DNA of 64,000 nucleotides from Lunularia cruciata. Lineage: Eukaryota > Streptophyta > Marchantiopsida > Lunulariales > Lunulariaceae. Positions within the stretch are counted from its first letter, which is position 1, and every line of letters begins with the position of its first letter. The position numbers were made by a program, and so were the translations under genes. Shown here piece after piece: positions 20,870 through 38,050 of the stretch. Below the pieces are notes generated by a model, which was not told where the DNA came from, searched no databases, and worked only from the letters and a program-made list of their open reading frames with translations. The DNA lies in contig OX419757.1 of assembly GCA_948567375.1 (NCBI GenBank), forward strand, positions 11,532,001 to 11,596,000. Reading direction: 5' to 3'.

Positions 20870-22852
20870 TAAAGCATCAGGGATGACATGGAACTGACCT
20901 GGTTTTTACTCAATTTTGATGTTATACAGTTGGAGTTGTTCCTCCCATTGATGATGTAGACTCTTCATGTGTTCCAAGTGTAAGGTTTGCAACAATGGTT
21001 TGTGATCAGTTTGCATGATCACTTGTTTCCTTGAGAGGTAATGACTCCATACCTTGGCATCATATACCATTGCAAGTTGTTCTTGATCTCAAGTAGAGTA
21101 GTTTCATTCAGCCGTATTGAGTCAGCAAGAGATAAAGGCAATGGGATAGAGTCCATCTGGGAATTCTTGTTGCAGCACGGCTCCAATTGCAAAGTTAGAA
21201 GCATCAAAATCAACCACACAAGGTAGTTGAGGATCATATGGTTGAAGAATGGGTCTTGAAGACATCATATGCTTTAACTTCTAGAATGCTTCTTCATGCT
21301 CGGTGGTCCACTAGAAGCTCAAGTTCTTTCCCAAGAGGTCATTCAATGGTGCAGCCATATGAGGATAATAATGGATGAACCGTTGGTAAAAACTGTCCAA
21401 TCCATTGAATGCCCGTACTTCTGTAGCATCCTTTAGGGTAGGCCAATCAGTAATGGCCTTGATCTTCTCTTTTTCCATCTTGATCCCCTCTAGTGAGATC
21501 TTATGCCCCAAGAAGGTAACCTCCTTCTGCCAAAAGGCACAATTTGACATCTTGTAGTAAAATTTCCATTGTCATAGTCATCTTAGCACTTCTCGCACAT
21601 GATTCATGTGTTCTGCCTCTCTCTTACTATAAATTAAGATATCATCCAAGAACACCACCACTAACTAATCCAATAGTCCATCCAACACTCGATGCATCTG
21701 ATCCATGAAGACTACATGAGCATTAGTGAGTCCGAAAGGTAGAACTCTCCACTCAAAATGCGCATACCTTGTACGAAAGGCAGTCTTTTGCACATCCTGT
21801 CTCTCAATGGGAATTTGCCAATAGCCGCTACAAAGATCCAACTTGGAAAAGTAGCGTGCTCCACTTAGTTGGTCAAGCAAGTCATCGATCCAAGGCAAGG
21901 GATATGCATTCTTCACGGTTTGCTTATTGAGCACACAATAATCAATACATAAACAAAGTCCTCCATCCTTCTTTGAAACAAATAGTACCGGTGCTCCCCA
22001 AGGAGAGGTACTATGTCATATGAAGTACTTCTCCAACAACTTTGTAAGTGTTGTTCGCAACTCCTCCAACTCCTTTGGTGAGAGCCGATAGATCGGTCTA
22101 CTCATTGGAGTACTCCCTAGCAATAACTCAATCTTGAAGGGTATACCTCGATCGGAGGGTAATCCCTTTGGCAGATCATCCAGAAACACATCCACAAACT
22201 CCTTAACTATCCGATCAACCATTGCTTGATGAGGCTCTTGGTCCTCCACATATTGTTCTTGTGCAATCGGCTTGATCCACACCGCAAATACAGACTTATC
22301 TTCCTCCAAAGCTTGCTCTATGGCTACTTTACTAACAAACTTCCTTTGTAGGGACTCATCTCTCTTCCAAGCTTGCTCCATGGTTGCCTTCTTGGCAAAC
22401 TTCCCATCTTGGGACTCCACTTCCTTCAAGGTTTGCTCTATGGCTACCTTCTCAACAAAATTCTCATCTTGGGATTGACTATTCTTAGGTGTCTTACTCA
22501 AAGATGCCAGACAACCTAATCCAAAATTCCTACCTTGGTGTTGTACTTGAATTTGGCATCGGGTCCAATCAAATTGAACCTTATGACGTTCAAGCCAAGG
22601 TAGACCCAGAATGATATCATAGTGTAGAGGTGCCACTACAAACCTCATACACTCCAAATACTCCTTCCCAATCTTGAAGGTAACAAGATGCAAGGTGCGG
22701 AATGCAAAACCCTTTCTACCATCCGCCATCATCAAACTACTTCCAATCATTGGCTTGATAGGAATACCCAATTCCTTTGCTACTTGCATAGACATGCAAT
22801 TCTTTGAACTTCTAGAATCAACCAAAATCCTACAACCCCGATTAGATATCAT
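20870..22852 (-). pseudogene. Chromovirus protease, reverse transcriptase and RNase H, broken
   Basis: 22016-22852 begins with the protease (CRILVDSRSSKNCMS, where the usual DSG reads DSR, then HYDIILGLPWLERH) and runs through a linker containing three repeats of a K.A.EQA..E.ES unit into the RT start (ELLLGSTPMSRPIYRLSPKE). 21665-21934 holds [28 protein letters not shown] and [25 protein letters not shown] lies near 21590-21660. 21311-21550 holds KEVTFLGHKIS, and 21019-21237 the start of RNase H. Several stops and phase changes separate the pieces. Confidence 0.85.
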
Positions 22853-22941
22853 ACCTTACAAGTGAAGTAAACTTGCATAGGTCAAGCCTTCAATCCCATT
22901 GGAATTAATCAAGCTCCCAATAGATAGCTCAAAATCTCCTA

Positions 22942-23820
22942 CTAGGATTCCTTGTTTCCTTGATCATTCCGCTCCACGACCTTCACTTGGGCAACTTGTC
23001 GAGGTTGTCCATTCTTGAGTGGACATTTAGCAATACGATGCCCCAATTGGTGACAATAAAAACAACCACCATTTTGTCGCAATTTCTCTCTATCTACTGT
23101 GCCAAGTGGTCTTTGTTGAATGGCATCAATCTCCATGGGTGCTGGCTCTTCCACTTGTGTGTAGTGTATTGGTAGGTTCTATGGAGGTCGAGGTCGAGAC
23201 CAAGTTGTTGCCACCAAGGAATCAAAACGTTCGGCCAACCACATGGCTTCCTCCAAGTGTTGTGTTTTTTGCATGGTTACCTCTAATTTGGTTCTTGCCT
23301 TCAAGCCCCTCACAAATCAATCCAACTTCCAATATATTTGTAATTTGCATGATGGTGTTTTGAAACTACGAGATGTAACTTCTTACAGAGCCAATCGGTT
23401 TCAACTCTACCAACTTATCCCATGCAGCTCGTGTGGCATTTATAGTTTGGAACCGACTAATTATTGCACTCTTGAATTCTGCACATGTTAAGATTGGTGC
23501 AACAATTTGTTGTTTTGCTCGCTCCACTTGGAATCTCCACCATAGCTTTGCTACTCCATCCAATTGGTTAGAAGCAAAGAGAATTTGTTTTTGCTCGTCT
23601 TGTAGATTGGTAGCTTCAAAATAACATTCACAATCAAACACAAAATTCTCCACTGCACTTGGAAGATTCTTGCCTTCAAATATCTTGTGTTTAGGGAATC
23701 TGATTCAATCTTCTCCTTCTCAAATTGGTACTCTCTCCACCTGCTCTTATTGTCAAAGATCTTGTTCATCCAAAAATCAAGTAAGGTGCTCAATTTGTTA
23801 CTACATAGCAAGGATAACAT
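22942..23820 (-). pseudogene. Chromovirus gag, broken
   Basis: 23366-23653 encodes a retrotransposon Gag core (FDCECYFEATNL, ASNQLDGVAKLWWRF, FKSAIISRFQTINATRAAWDKL). 22942-23154 carries the zinc knuckle CFYCHQLGHRIAKC, a CX2CX4HX4C box. The pieces are in different phases with stops between. Confidence 0.8.
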
Positions 23821-24090
23821 CGAGTATTGCCGCTATGGTTGCTGCTCTATCACACCACTCCCAATCTATCTAATTTATTAATACATAGAAATAGCACGTC
23901 CACCGTTCTCCATAGGTTACAACCGGAAGCACCAAGGGTTCCTTAGATATGTTGATCATATGCAGAAATCTTATCCAAAGTACAAGGTGATGAATTGTGT
24001 GAAACGATGCTTGGATAGTATTTGGACATGAAAATCCCACTGGTTTGGTGGAAGTGGATTTGGTGGTCCATAAATTCCATCTATCCCATT

Positions 24091-24105
24091 CCTGCTCTAA
24101 TACCA
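24091..24105 (-). other. Primer binding site, tRNA-iMet
   Basis: In element sense TGGTATTAGAGCAGG begins 3 bases after the 5' LTR end. It differs at one position from TGGTATCAGAGC, the usual plant initiator tRNA-Met site. Confidence 0.8.
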
Positions 24106-24108
24106 ATA

Positions 24109-24519
24109 TGAAAGACCAAATTCGAGGAGAGAAATAGGAGAATGGAAACTCACATTGGGATACTTGAATGAGTGAAAACTCCAAATGCCTAGCATGAGCT
24201 TTGGCTTTGGTATTTATAGGTAGCATGCAAGGCCCTTGAGAAGCTTCTCAAGAAGCTTCCTCAAGCCGCTTTCTTAGAGTGCAAGCCAAGTTAACTAGGA
24301 AGCTTCTCAAGAAGCTTCCTTCCAGAAGCTGCCTACTTGGCATGCAAGCTAAGCTAGTTGGAAGCTTCTAGAAGCTACTCACTTGAGGTGCAAGCTAAGC
24401 TAGTCGGAAAGCTTCCCAAGAAGCTTCCTAGATACTTTTGGAATATTCTAGGCTAATTTGTCTTACGGTGCTACTTCGTGAGCCCGACTAACTTTGTCGC
24501 TAAACTCCATATTGTTACA
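24109..24519 (-). repeat. 5' LTR of the chromovirus (411 bp)
   Basis: On the plus strand it starts TGAAAGACCAAATTCG and ends CCATATTGTTACA. It has TATAAATA at 24211-24218 in element sense and a three-unit GAAGCTTCTAGAA array at 24361-24373. It differs from the 3' LTR by substitutions and by the number of AAGCTTC modules. Confidence 0.88.
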
Positions 24520-24545
24520 AAGATACTTCTTGGTGCAAACACTGA

Positions 24546-26200
24546 TGCCAATGTAGGTGTGGGATCCACCTTTGCAATCTTCATTAGCATGTCAATTGGA
24601 GATGAGAGCCATACATTTTTGTTGCAAACGTGCAAGCAAACTTGATCATGGAATAGAGCACGGTGGAGGGAGATCTTATTAGATCACAAATATGCCCCTC
24701 TTGTATCCTCTATTTTATTTTATTTTATTTTTTGTCATTTCTAAGTACTTGGTTCATTTTTTCTTTCATCTACATCTTTTGTGTCTAAAAGTTATACTTA
24801 TTATGTATAGTTTGTAGGCCATGTGGTTTCTACCATAGTCTTGTGTTGATGCTTCCCTTGGTGAGCTTTGGTTTTATAGTCTTTGTTTTGGATAGCTCTC
24901 TTTTAGGTGCGTGCGTGCGTGCGTGTGTTATTCTTTATCTCTTTAGTTTCAAGAGTCTCATCACTATCTAACTCTATGATGCCTCATTCTTTGGCACAAG
25001 TAGCTAGAGAGACTACCATCGGTGTTGCTCTTCATCTAGCACCCCATATCCCTTATGTATGACTAGGAAGTTGGAACCAACATCAACTCTTTTAGCACAC
25101 TCTCATTGTGGCTTAGGTTCAACTAGATGGAATCACTTCCATCTCCATACCACGTCCCTTGCCCTTCCCAAGGGAGGAAGTGACCTTCATTAATTTTCTT
25201 AAGGAGGATCCTACATCTATGGCTACACCTACACCTCATCTCACTATCATGACCTATCTTCCTAACTCGACAATCCCATCGCCACCACAAGGTCAAATCA
25301 CTCTCCTAATGTCCTTACCATAGAGTCAAATCCCTCCCTCAATACCCTTAGCACACCTATACATCCCGTTCTTCCACTAGAGACCCACCTAATCTTGCCC
25401 AAATTACATGTAGGTGAGGATTGGTCTAGCACAACATCAAGGGTGAGCTAGATGCCATCGGAGTGTAGAGACCATGTCTCTGCCTACTCCCCCAAACCCT
25501 CTTTGTACTCGGATCAATCTCCTAAGAAAACAAATTGAGCGTAAATTTTTTACAAAATAAATGGATAATTAACTTTAATGCTCTCCAAATTTAAAAATAA
25601 ATCAAATTCTATAAATTTTATCATAACATGCTAGGTGGTAATAATATTCACTTTAAATTTCAGATTTAAACCATATACAAGCAAGAAACCATACTCATTC
25701 AAATCTATGGGAGGCATTAATTTACAACCTTGTTAAAAAATATGTAAGTTCTAGCTTGTTCTCAAATATCATTTGCTTAAATTAATATATAATATAATCA
25801 ATATAATTCTATCAATCATAGTCCAATTTCCATAGTTTCATAAATGCTTAAATACCTTTCACTTCTATTTTTTACTATATCTTTTCTATTCTAATTTGTA
25901 TATGTTTGCCATAGAAAACTTTTCCTCTAACATGCAATCTCTAAATGGCACTGTCTTTTATCACTTCAAAATCATTAAGGTTCTTTTCTATCCTTTGAAA
26001 TGCAAGATTCAGTTCATTTTTTATTTAGATTATCCATGTTTTGTAAAATTATAATTACTATTTGTTTTGAAGTAACTTTATTTATACTTGATAATATTTT
26101 GGGAATGGGCTATCACCCCAATTTTGCTAATACCACCCATGATGTGGCCAAAATGACATGGTCCTCCTTCACACACACACCCTTCACATGACCTTGGTCT
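24546..26200. other. Intergenic DNA with decayed coding-like stretch and GTGC microsatellite
   Basis: A (GTGC)n tract lies at 24907-24928. From about 24970 to 25360 a plus-strand frame reads fragments such as PHSLAQVARETTIGVALHLAPHI and, after stops, PREEVTFINFLKEDPTSMATPTPH. This suggests an old, eroded transposon protein, family unknown. The rest has no feature. Confidence 0.35.
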
Positions 26201-28480
26201 CGCATTGCTATTTGTCCCTTCCAAAAAAAATAGGGTTGCATTAGCAATTCACTATATTTTTACTTACATTTTTCCTCGCAAAGAAGGGCTCTCTTCTCCA
26301 TTGGGACATAAAACTTGAGCTTGTTTTCCATCAAGTTTTAATAATAAGTCATAACTAACACAAACAAATGATAATTAATGATATAAACTAGGTCTATGTG
26401 GGTTATATATAGTTATCTCTATACAATTATATTATAGTAGTTTAAGGAAATGAACTTTTTCTAAATTTTGTGCAAAATTTAAATTTTCTAGATACTAAAA
26501 TTGTTTGAGATTTGGTCTTCTGAATTCTTAGGTCATCTTAGAGCCCTTTGTCATGGGAAAGTGGGTAATATATTATATATTTTTTGGTTTAATGATACTT
26601 TGGCTAATGATTTATTTTAGCAAAAAATCAACATATACATACTCTCTTACTATTTATAATATTTTGGGTAATTTTTTTAAATAAAATTGAGATTTATTTA
26701 AGATATTTTAAGGGTTTAACCATTATATATTATGTTATATATTTCTCTAGTCTTTAATACTCAATATTTTTCATAGATTAATTTTTTTTATCTATTTTAA
26801 AAATTTTGATTGGAGAAATGTATTTTTTTAATATTTCATCCATATGAGTCAAACTTAGTTTTTTTTCTTTCAAAATGAATTATTAACATTTCCACCCATT
26901 AAAATTAGGTAGTATAGGAACTATATAATATAGAAATAATTTATTCAATCCAATTCTGCAAAAAAAAACTTTTGAAATAACTCTAACTCTTCATGTTGTA
27001 TATAGATTTAAAATGAAATAATACATTTTTACATTTCAAAATAAATTCAGAATCATAATGATTGTACTAGACTATATTGTATCTTAGATTTATAATAATA
27101 ATGATAATATATATATTTTAATTAATCATAAACGAGTTTTAAAATAAAATATTTTTTTACATATTTTTACCAAATATTATTTTTATTTATATAAGAAAAC
27201 TTTATCCCAATTTTCAGAATATATTATTCCGGTTTGCAATTCATGGTGATTTGTACTCCTTTGTTTTCCTTGGGGTATATACTTGTGTGTGTCTTGCGTT
27301 TGAAATCATAAAGATATAAATTACTGTTTAGGAGTTGGTATATGTTTTATTTATAATTATTTAAATATTTTAAAATAATGTTGTTTCATAGATTAGTAAT
27401 AGTAAACATATATTTTATATTAATTTTTTAACTTGTACATGAGTATAATTCCATGGATATGTAGTTTCAATTTAATCAAATACCAAATGAATGATTTCTT
27501 CATAAAAGCTATCCTTAGATTATAAAAATATTTCAATACGAAAGAGTTCATAGATCTAAGATTTTTGAGCTGTTCTTTTCAAACCCAAATAATAGGATTA
27601 AAACAAATTATATAGTAACAATACAAAGTAAACATTAAAAATCAACTTAATGATATTCATTGTTGTAAACTCTTCTAAAATTGACAACGCTATATAGTTG
27701 ATCCAACAGAGTGAGAGAAGTGATAGATAGAGCTTTGAATTTTTTTTAAGATACTACTACCGGATATTGATATGCTATTTAGTCTCTAGGGTTTTGATTG
27801 GCCCATGAATCAAAAGACATTTTTGTGCTTGAAGTGTGGGTTTCTTTATCGATACTAATGATGGATTTTAGTCTCTAGGGTATTGTTTGAGATAAGAGTC
27901 AACTTAAATTTATATGCTACTACGATGGGTCAAGAAATTATTTTATCAAATACTAAAGGACGTGGTCGTAAAGAACTTTCCTCATGATCTGCCAAAACTT
28001 GCTTTCCTTAGACACAATAAATTAGGGCAAGACCTGAAGTACATATTATTAAGAAAGAATTAATATAAAATATTATAATAACATATATTAGAATTAAAAT
28101 ATTAGAATAATAATATGAGAGACTACAAGTATAAGTACAAGTTTAATCAACTGTATAATACATTTGTCTTTCAAGTACTGTCATAGGTATATCTTATATG
28201 TAGATGCTAATATATGAAAACCGTAAGATAAGTATAAATATAGTGTAAATTAAGGTGCCATTTCAAGTGTAACTAAAGAGGTAAAAAAATGATCTAGTAT
28301 ATTTTTCTTTACCATATACCTGAGCAGTCTAGCAGTCGAAGGCCTTGTCCAACTTCTAACTAAAATAATTGGATGGTAATTCCAATTTGAGAGAAAACTG
28401 CAATTTCCATTTGGAATTCTGGATTTCAAAGTTTCGGGTCGACCCCATATAAACCTATCAAGAATTCTTAAGCGAGTGTT
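26201..28480. other. AT-rich intergenic DNA, no gene seen
   Basis: Long runs of A and T (up to about 80% in places) and stops in all frames. No feature recognised. Confidence 0.6.
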
Positions 28481-28489
28481 CATCTACAA

Positions 28490-28790
28490 TATAGAATTTT
28501 ATATTTGTCTAGTGTATACATGTTCAGGTCGTTCGTGTTCAGCTTATTGTAAATTTAAATATGTTTGGTGTAGGTATATATGTTAAAGAGTAGGTTTTCA
28601 CTCTTATATTGAATTAGTGAAAGTTTGTATGACGATAGATATAGATGTAGAATGTAGATACATAATTTTATATTTGTCTTTTGTGTACATTTTCAGGTAG
28701 TTCATGTTCAATTCATTGTAAATTTAAATAGGTTAAGTGTATATGTTAAAAGATAGGTTTCCAATCTTATATTGAATTAGTTCAATTTTC
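28490..28790. repeat. Imperfect direct repeat, period about 169 bp
   Basis: TTTTATATTTGTCT at 28497 recurs at 28666. Both copies continue through GTTCAGGT.GTTC.TGTTCA, ATTGTAAATTTAAATA and CTTATATTGAATTAGT. It is a diverged two-copy duplication in AT-rich DNA. Confidence 0.65.
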
Positions 28791-29404
28791 CTGCTTTGGT
28801 GTGAGTTTTACAAGATTTTATATGAGAAAATCTGAAATAAATCAAAATTAATGAAATTTTAATATCAAAATAAAATTTTTTCTCTTAATATTATCATTTC
28901 TATTATCAAAACTATAAAAAATAAAGAATTTATATTATTTTATAATAATAAATTATTATTGAATGTTGATAAGATATGACTATAAATATAATCAAAATAA
29001 ATATTATTTTGACTCATAAATTCAAATTTTAATTGCAAAGAACATGATGATAAATTTCTATGCGAGTTAATTCATAATTTTTTTTCCAAACTACTTGTAC
29101 ACCTTAACCTCTAGGTATAAAACTTTGCAATATTGTATAAGATCCAAAAGAAGAGAAGATTTTCATCTTGGAATGAGGTTTGACACAGAGCTGCTTGTTG
29201 ATAACTCTCTACCATAAGTCGGAATTAAGAAGTTGATGTATTCAGCATTTTCTATCATCCTTATAGAGCATCATGGTATAATTATGCATCATGACCAATG
29301 GATAAGAGGTTATAGTCTTTGAATACTTTTCTTGCATATCGATTAGATCAAGGAAAATCATCACTCCATAAGTACGGTGGGTGAATGTATAAGAACTACT
29401 TATG

Positions 29405-29600
29405 AAGTATAAATAGGAATGTTTATAAAAAATATCAAAATACATATCTCTACAATTAAACTATGATAGTCTTGTTTCATAAATAGATCAGAAAGAACTG
29501 TAAAGTTTAAATAGGAATGCTTATAAAAAATATCAAAATACATATCACCACAATTAAACTATGATAGTCTTGTTTCATAAATAGATCAGAAAGTTATAGT
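29405..29600. repeat. Near-perfect tandem duplication, period about 98 bp
   Basis: The segment from AAATAGGAATG.TTATAAAAAATATC to GTTTCATAAATAGATCAGAAAG occurs twice in succession (start points 29411 and 29509) with only a few changes, so the duplication is recent. Confidence 0.75.
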
Positions 29601-31426
29601 AAAGCTAATAATATCTTGACAAACTACAAGCCATCTTCCTAAAAGGAAATGAATATATTGTATAAGAGGTTTGCATTTCCTATGGTCAATGTCAATCAAT
29701 TCTATTTGTCTTCTTCCTTCAAAATTATTTTTCAAATTTAGCCTCTTGATTTGGTCTCATACATAGTTTTGTAACCTTTTCTTAAGTTTTCGAGCTTTCC
29801 TTCTGCTTGATTTGAAATAATTTTGAAATCTTTGTAATAAATCAATGCATAATAACCTGCTAAAAAATTGAACTTGCTTAGAAACTTCTAAGCAAGTTAA
29901 TAAATTTATTATATCGATGTTAAAAGTCTTTAAAAGAGATATTTAGTAACAGGGATGATAGTGTCCTAGAGTTAAAAGAACTCTTACTAGTACTATACAC
30001 GTAGATAAATCCAATGCTTGGAAACATTGTAGAATGATACTCTAGAAAACATATGACAGTTGAAATTACCGTAACTAGAAGATACCGTACAAGATATGAC
30101 GCTGAGATATATCAATCCAAATGCGATCTTGTAGATGTTGATTACAGCATAGGACTTAATTCTAGTCTTAATTCCAGTTTTGTTCATCAGAGCACTCTTC
30201 AAGTACTCTGATAAACAAAACTTCAAGACATAAGTGAGAGCTAGCTCTATTCTAGTGCAGTGAGATTGGTTATTGTTTGCACACTGTTGATAGCTTCTTT
30301 TGCAGTTTATCCTTATAAAGCTTCATTGTTTCACGATAGAAAAGGTAAAGTGAGGAAACGAAGATCCTTACATCTGAACTATGAAAACAATAGAAATAGA
30401 CTATAGTAGAAACTGGAGTAAAAAGATACGAAGAACTGCAACTAAAATGTAACAGAAACTGATGCTGAAGAAATACGCAGAGAACTATATGTTTCAACTA
30501 GCTCTGTGTTTTGTTAATGGAACCATTGCCGCTTTTGGAGTTCAACAATTAATTGTACTGTGCAGTGGTTCCACAGACATTCGATGGTGGCGGATTTCAG
30601 CTTCCGGGGTCACTTAATAAACATACGTACAGTAGTTAGTGATACATACATAGAATGTCCCTTCAATACTGGAATGAAGTACTGTCTTTGAAGATTGCCA
30701 AAGAGTTGTCGATTTCAGTGTAACGGTTTGAACCACAGTAGAGAACCAAACTAGTAGATTCAAGAACACCCATGAATGAAAGGAAGCGAGAGAGGAAGTC
30801 AGATTACCGAAAGTAATTGCCAATTGAGAGAAACAAAAGTTGACAAAAGGTAATGATGGTTCCCGGTGGTTAGCTATCGGGGTAACTGCCGGTGCAAGAC
30901 TCTCAGGAGCCGGAAGAAACATGGAATCGGTGCCACTTGTCAACCCTTAATTGCTGCAGCCTCTCCCCGTCTTGTCCTCCTTCAGCTGGACCACCGGATC
31001 CCTTGTATTCTTTCTCTCACCGCTGTTGTATTCGAAATAAATTCTTCTCTTCTCTTCAGAAATTTATGAATTAATCCGGTTCCGTTACTTGAAGGTGATA
31101 TCCTGCAGAAGGTCGCAGGCTCGCCGTGGATTTGTTGTAACTCTCCGAGATTTTGCGGAACTGAATTGGAGGTTTGGAGATTGCCGGAGTCCCGTTGGGC
31201 GTGGATATTTTTCCTTGGTTATGGATATTTGAATCCCTGCTTTCTAAGACCTTCAATATCTTTTCGAGGGGTGTTCAAATTCCTTTCGGTGAAATGCCTC
31301 ATTTTCATGTTATGGATTTCTGGTTATGAAGGTCCCATGTTCATGAGGTGTTTTATCGAAAGCAAGTTGTAGAGACAGGAGTTTTAAGATGCTACGCATC
31401 GAGGGGAATGGAAAGGTGAAAGATCC
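29601..31426. other. Upstream region of the kinase gene, no other gene seen
   Basis: AT-rich up to about 30500, then base composition becomes balanced towards the kinase start. The stretch 30900-31426 probably holds promoter and 5' UTR. No clear TATA box was identified. Confidence 0.4.
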
Positions 31427-36863
<5,437 letters not shown>

Positions 36864-37069
36864 TTTTTGCAAGTCAAATTCAAGTCCCATGATCTTTGCA
36901 AGTCATTTTCATCTGCACCTCTTGATTTGGTCATTCTGCTCATTGGGTTGGTCTCACATACTATCCTTAGTTTCTGAGTGCTTGAAAAGAGAGCTAATTT
37001 ATTTGCGTAGCATCGTATGAGGTTGATAAGACTATTTATGAGGAGAGCTTGTTTAATTTGTGGTTGCAG

Positions 37070-37319
37070 GTCCAGGTTAGAAAGCGTCAAGAGGGTACCA
37101 GAAAAGAAGAAAGAGAGTCCGATAATACAGAAGACACAGAACATGGCTACTTCTCAGAGAATGTTGACCAACGTAACTGTAATTAACAAAGTCGCCAACG
37201 ACAGGAACAAGAGAGAGGAGCAATCATGGCTGAAAAGAGCTGGTGCGCGGTTGAAGCTTATAGCTCAGGCCAGCCCATTCCATCATGTGCAACCTCGAAA
37301 GCAGATCTTCCTGTTTTGA
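37070..37319 (+). CDS. Possible alternative last exon of the kinase
   Basis: A good acceptor (GTGGTTGCAG) precedes an open frame, basic and polar, starting RSRLESVKRVPEKKKESP and ending in a TGA at 37317-37319. It would join in phase to a weak donor CCTAA|GTTCCG near 36812 in exon 16. A second frame from the same acceptor also stays open for about 38 codons (VQVRKRQEGTRKEERE). ERK7 proteins often have long, poorly conserved C-terminal tails, so splice variation here is plausible, but no domain confirms it. Confidence 0.25.
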
Positions 37320-38050
37320 GCAAATGAAATTTCGATGTATTATTCTACTCCTCTTATATCCATATGGATACAACTACAGGTTTGCGTTTGAAGGGAATCT
37401 GCTGCTCTTCAAGCGGGCTTTAAAACCAAGAGAAGCAGGTGATTTGTTTTGTCTAGATTCAAAAATTTGTTGTTTAGAAGTGCAAGGGAGGGTGGTTGGA
37501 GATTTTCAGAGATGGTAAACCTCTCTGGACTGATTATGAAGAGCGTACATGTAGATAAAGATATTCTGTGATGCGACTTTGTTTGCAGTGCCGACTTCCT
37601 ACGGTAGAAGTAGTTGAGATTATTACATATGATACACTACAATGAATCTGACGACCTTCAACTTTATAAAGTTAGGTGAGAGTAGAGCACGATTCTGGTC
37701 TGGGTCTGCTTAGTATTCCTCAGAGAAAGGATCGCCCCTGTGGGATATTTTACAGGAGCTGAAACTGGCATCAAACCGGTTCAGTAATCCCTTCTAAACA
37801 GAGCTGAAGTAGGGAAAGCCCAACGGGTATTGTAGCATGTGGGGATTGCTTCGACAATCATTCGATCTAGTTTCAGCGAAGATTTGGTTTCCCGCTCATA
37901 TGTTACATGAAACTGCTCCCTGGTTCTAAAGTGTTCTAAATTGTATGGCAATTGGTTGAGGGTTCTCAAGAAATGTTGCTCTAGTGGACAAGACAGAGTT
38001 GTTGAAAGCAATGAAAGACGTGAAGGATTTGTCTTCTGTGTCAGAACATG
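37320..38050. other. Convergent 3' region between kinase and carboxypeptidase
   Basis: Both neighbouring genes end here, facing each other. It presumably holds their 3' UTRs. No further gene seen. Confidence 0.5.

Larger units (their letters stand above)
18914..24519 (-). mobile_element. Degenerate chromovirus (Ty3/gypsy) with 5-bp target duplication AAGAT
   Basis: Flanking AAGAT occurs at 18909-18913 and 24520-24524. LTRs (18914-19312 and 24109-24519) frame a minus-strand body: primer site for tRNA-iMet, gag with zinc knuckle, protease, RT, RNase H, integrase, and the remains of a chromodomain. All coding parts are broken by stops and frame changes. The two LTRs differ at many positions, so the insertion is much older than the element at 725-8387. 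Confidence 0.93.

Noticed and set aside
24907-24928. (GTGC)n tract considered as a regulatory site
   Set aside because: A simple microsatellite; no reason to assign function.
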